This document shows, piece by piece, positions 63,480-64,000 of a DNA stretch of 64,000 bases (within the stretch, counting starts at the first letter, position 1; the number at the start of each line of letters is the position of its first letter). Below the pieces are notes generated by a model. The model had not been told where the DNA came from. It searched no databases and saw nothing but the letters and a program-made list of their open reading frames with translations. The stretch comes from Legionella steigerwaltii (lineage in GTDB: Bacteria > Pseudomonadota > Gammaproteobacteria > Legionellales > Legionellaceae), in assembly GCF_001468065.1 (NCBI RefSeq), contig NZ_LNYZ01000013.1:1-64000 (forward strand), read 5' to 3'. Position numbers and translations under genes: made by a program.

Positions 63480-64000
63480 ATGGCAGATAATGATCAAAAT
63501 GATGAGTATAAGTTCGCTGAGTTAGATTCTCTTGAGAATGAACCTCTGGAGACCTCAGAGTTTGATGCAAAAAGTTCTACCCCTGCAGGATCAGGTGGAA
63601 TGGAACCAAGAAAAAATATTAAGCGCAATGCTTTAATTGCAGTGGGCGTAATTGTTTTTGCAATGTTGATGTATAAATTTATCGGTGGGATGTTCTCTAA
63701 AACTACCCCCACTCCTCCTAAAGAGAATGTAAGTCCTGCCCCCATGGCGGAAGTCACCCCACCTCCTCAACCCCAGGTAACTCAAACTGAAATTCCTAAA
63801 GAACCGATTCAGCCACAACCCGTGGTTCAACAACAACCTCCAGTTGTACAAGAGAATCCGGCGTTACAACAAAAGGTTGCTTCCATTGAAGCGAGCCAGC
63901 AAACAGTTCAATCTGAAGTAAGTTCAATGAGTCAGCAAGTAGGTAATGTCAATAATAATGTAAACGCATTAAATGCACAGATTACAAAATTAAATCAGAT
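63480..64000 (+). CDS. icmG: Dot/Icm protein IcmG/DotF, cut by the window end
   Basis: The first 173 codons of IcmG/DotF. A hydrophilic acidic cytoplasmic start (MADNDQNDEYKFAELDSLE) leads to one membrane segment at about 48-68 (NALIAVGVIVFAMLMYKFIG), then a Pro/Gln-rich linker and the beginning of a coiled coil (QQKVASIEASQQTVQSEV). DotF joins the core complex and has been reported to bind some effectors. The reading frame runs open to the last base, so the C-terminal domain lies outside. It begins 17 bases after icmE in the conserved order. Confidence 0.92.
   Translation, partial: MADNDQNDEYKFAELDSLENEPLETSEFDAKSSTPAGSGGMEPRKNIKRNALIAVGVIVFAMLMYKFIGGMFSKTTPTPPKENVSPAPMAEVTPPPQPQVTQTEIPKEPIQPQPVVQQQPPVVQENPALQQKVASIEASQQTVQSEVSSMSQQVGNVNNNVNALNAQITKLNQ

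Overview
This window is a stretch of chromosome from a Legionella species other than L. pneumophila. The main evidence is a contiguous block of Dot/Icm type IVB secretion genes (icmT, icmS, an icmR-position gene, icmQ, icmP, icmO, icmN, icmM, icmL, icmK, icmE and the start of icmG) in the order typical of Legionella. An AT-rich composition, the Entner-Doudoroff gene set followed by a eukaryote-like glucoamylase, and the ffh-rpsP-rimM-trmD-rplS cluster agree with this. The icmR slot holds a protein I do not recognise as L. pneumophila IcmR, which argues against that species.

Layout. 1-8250: a short-chain dehydrogenase and a tripartite export system. An outer-membrane factor and a lipoprotein adaptor lie on the minus strand, divergent from an operon of two ABC-2 permeases, an ABC ATPase and an embedded protein with two cyclic-nucleotide-binding-like domains. 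8290-11720: the SRP/ribosome cluster on the minus strand. 12148-14764: an APC permease, a PriC-like protein and an AhpD-like protein. 14811-19644: cytochrome oxidase assembly genes (SURF1, a thioredoxin-like protein, CtaA, CtaB, SCO) with a divergent DUF2909 gene. 19934-20842: a RimK-like ligase.

21102-28391 is the most interesting accessory region. It looks like a small natural-product cluster built around a cyclodipeptide synthase (CDPS) of the XYP type. The right arm is CDPS, an IPNS-like Fe(II)/2-oxoglutarate oxygenase, a PaaK-like adenylate-forming enzyme and a class-V aminotransferase fold protein with Asn where the PLP-nitrogen Asp is expected. The divergent left arm is a TauD-like dioxygenase and a DHA2-type exporter. 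28466-30555 holds a large zeta-toxin-like P-loop protein, a possible Dot/Icm effector, downstream of a small XRE-like regulator, with striking nested palindromes between them.

30982-39813: glucose use. zwf, pgl, edd, glk and eda form the Entner-Doudoroff route, followed by a sugar/H+ symporter and a convergent secreted GH15 glucoamylase. 40042-44196: a flavin amine oxidoreductase, a DUF3298-like secreted protein and two GST-fold proteins. 44254-50677: ferrochelatase overlapping an RND efflux adaptor and pump, then a membrane class-III adenylate cyclase. 50805-51520: a cold-shock protein and a small unknown gene with its own terminator and a PmrA-box-like sequence. 51759-64000: Dot/Icm genes, ending inside icmG/dotF.

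Several intergenic gaps hold palindromic, MITE-like elements, including one 142-143 bp family present twice. I saw no rRNA, tRNA, CRISPR array or transposase gene. All family assignments come from reading motifs and gene order; no database search was run.
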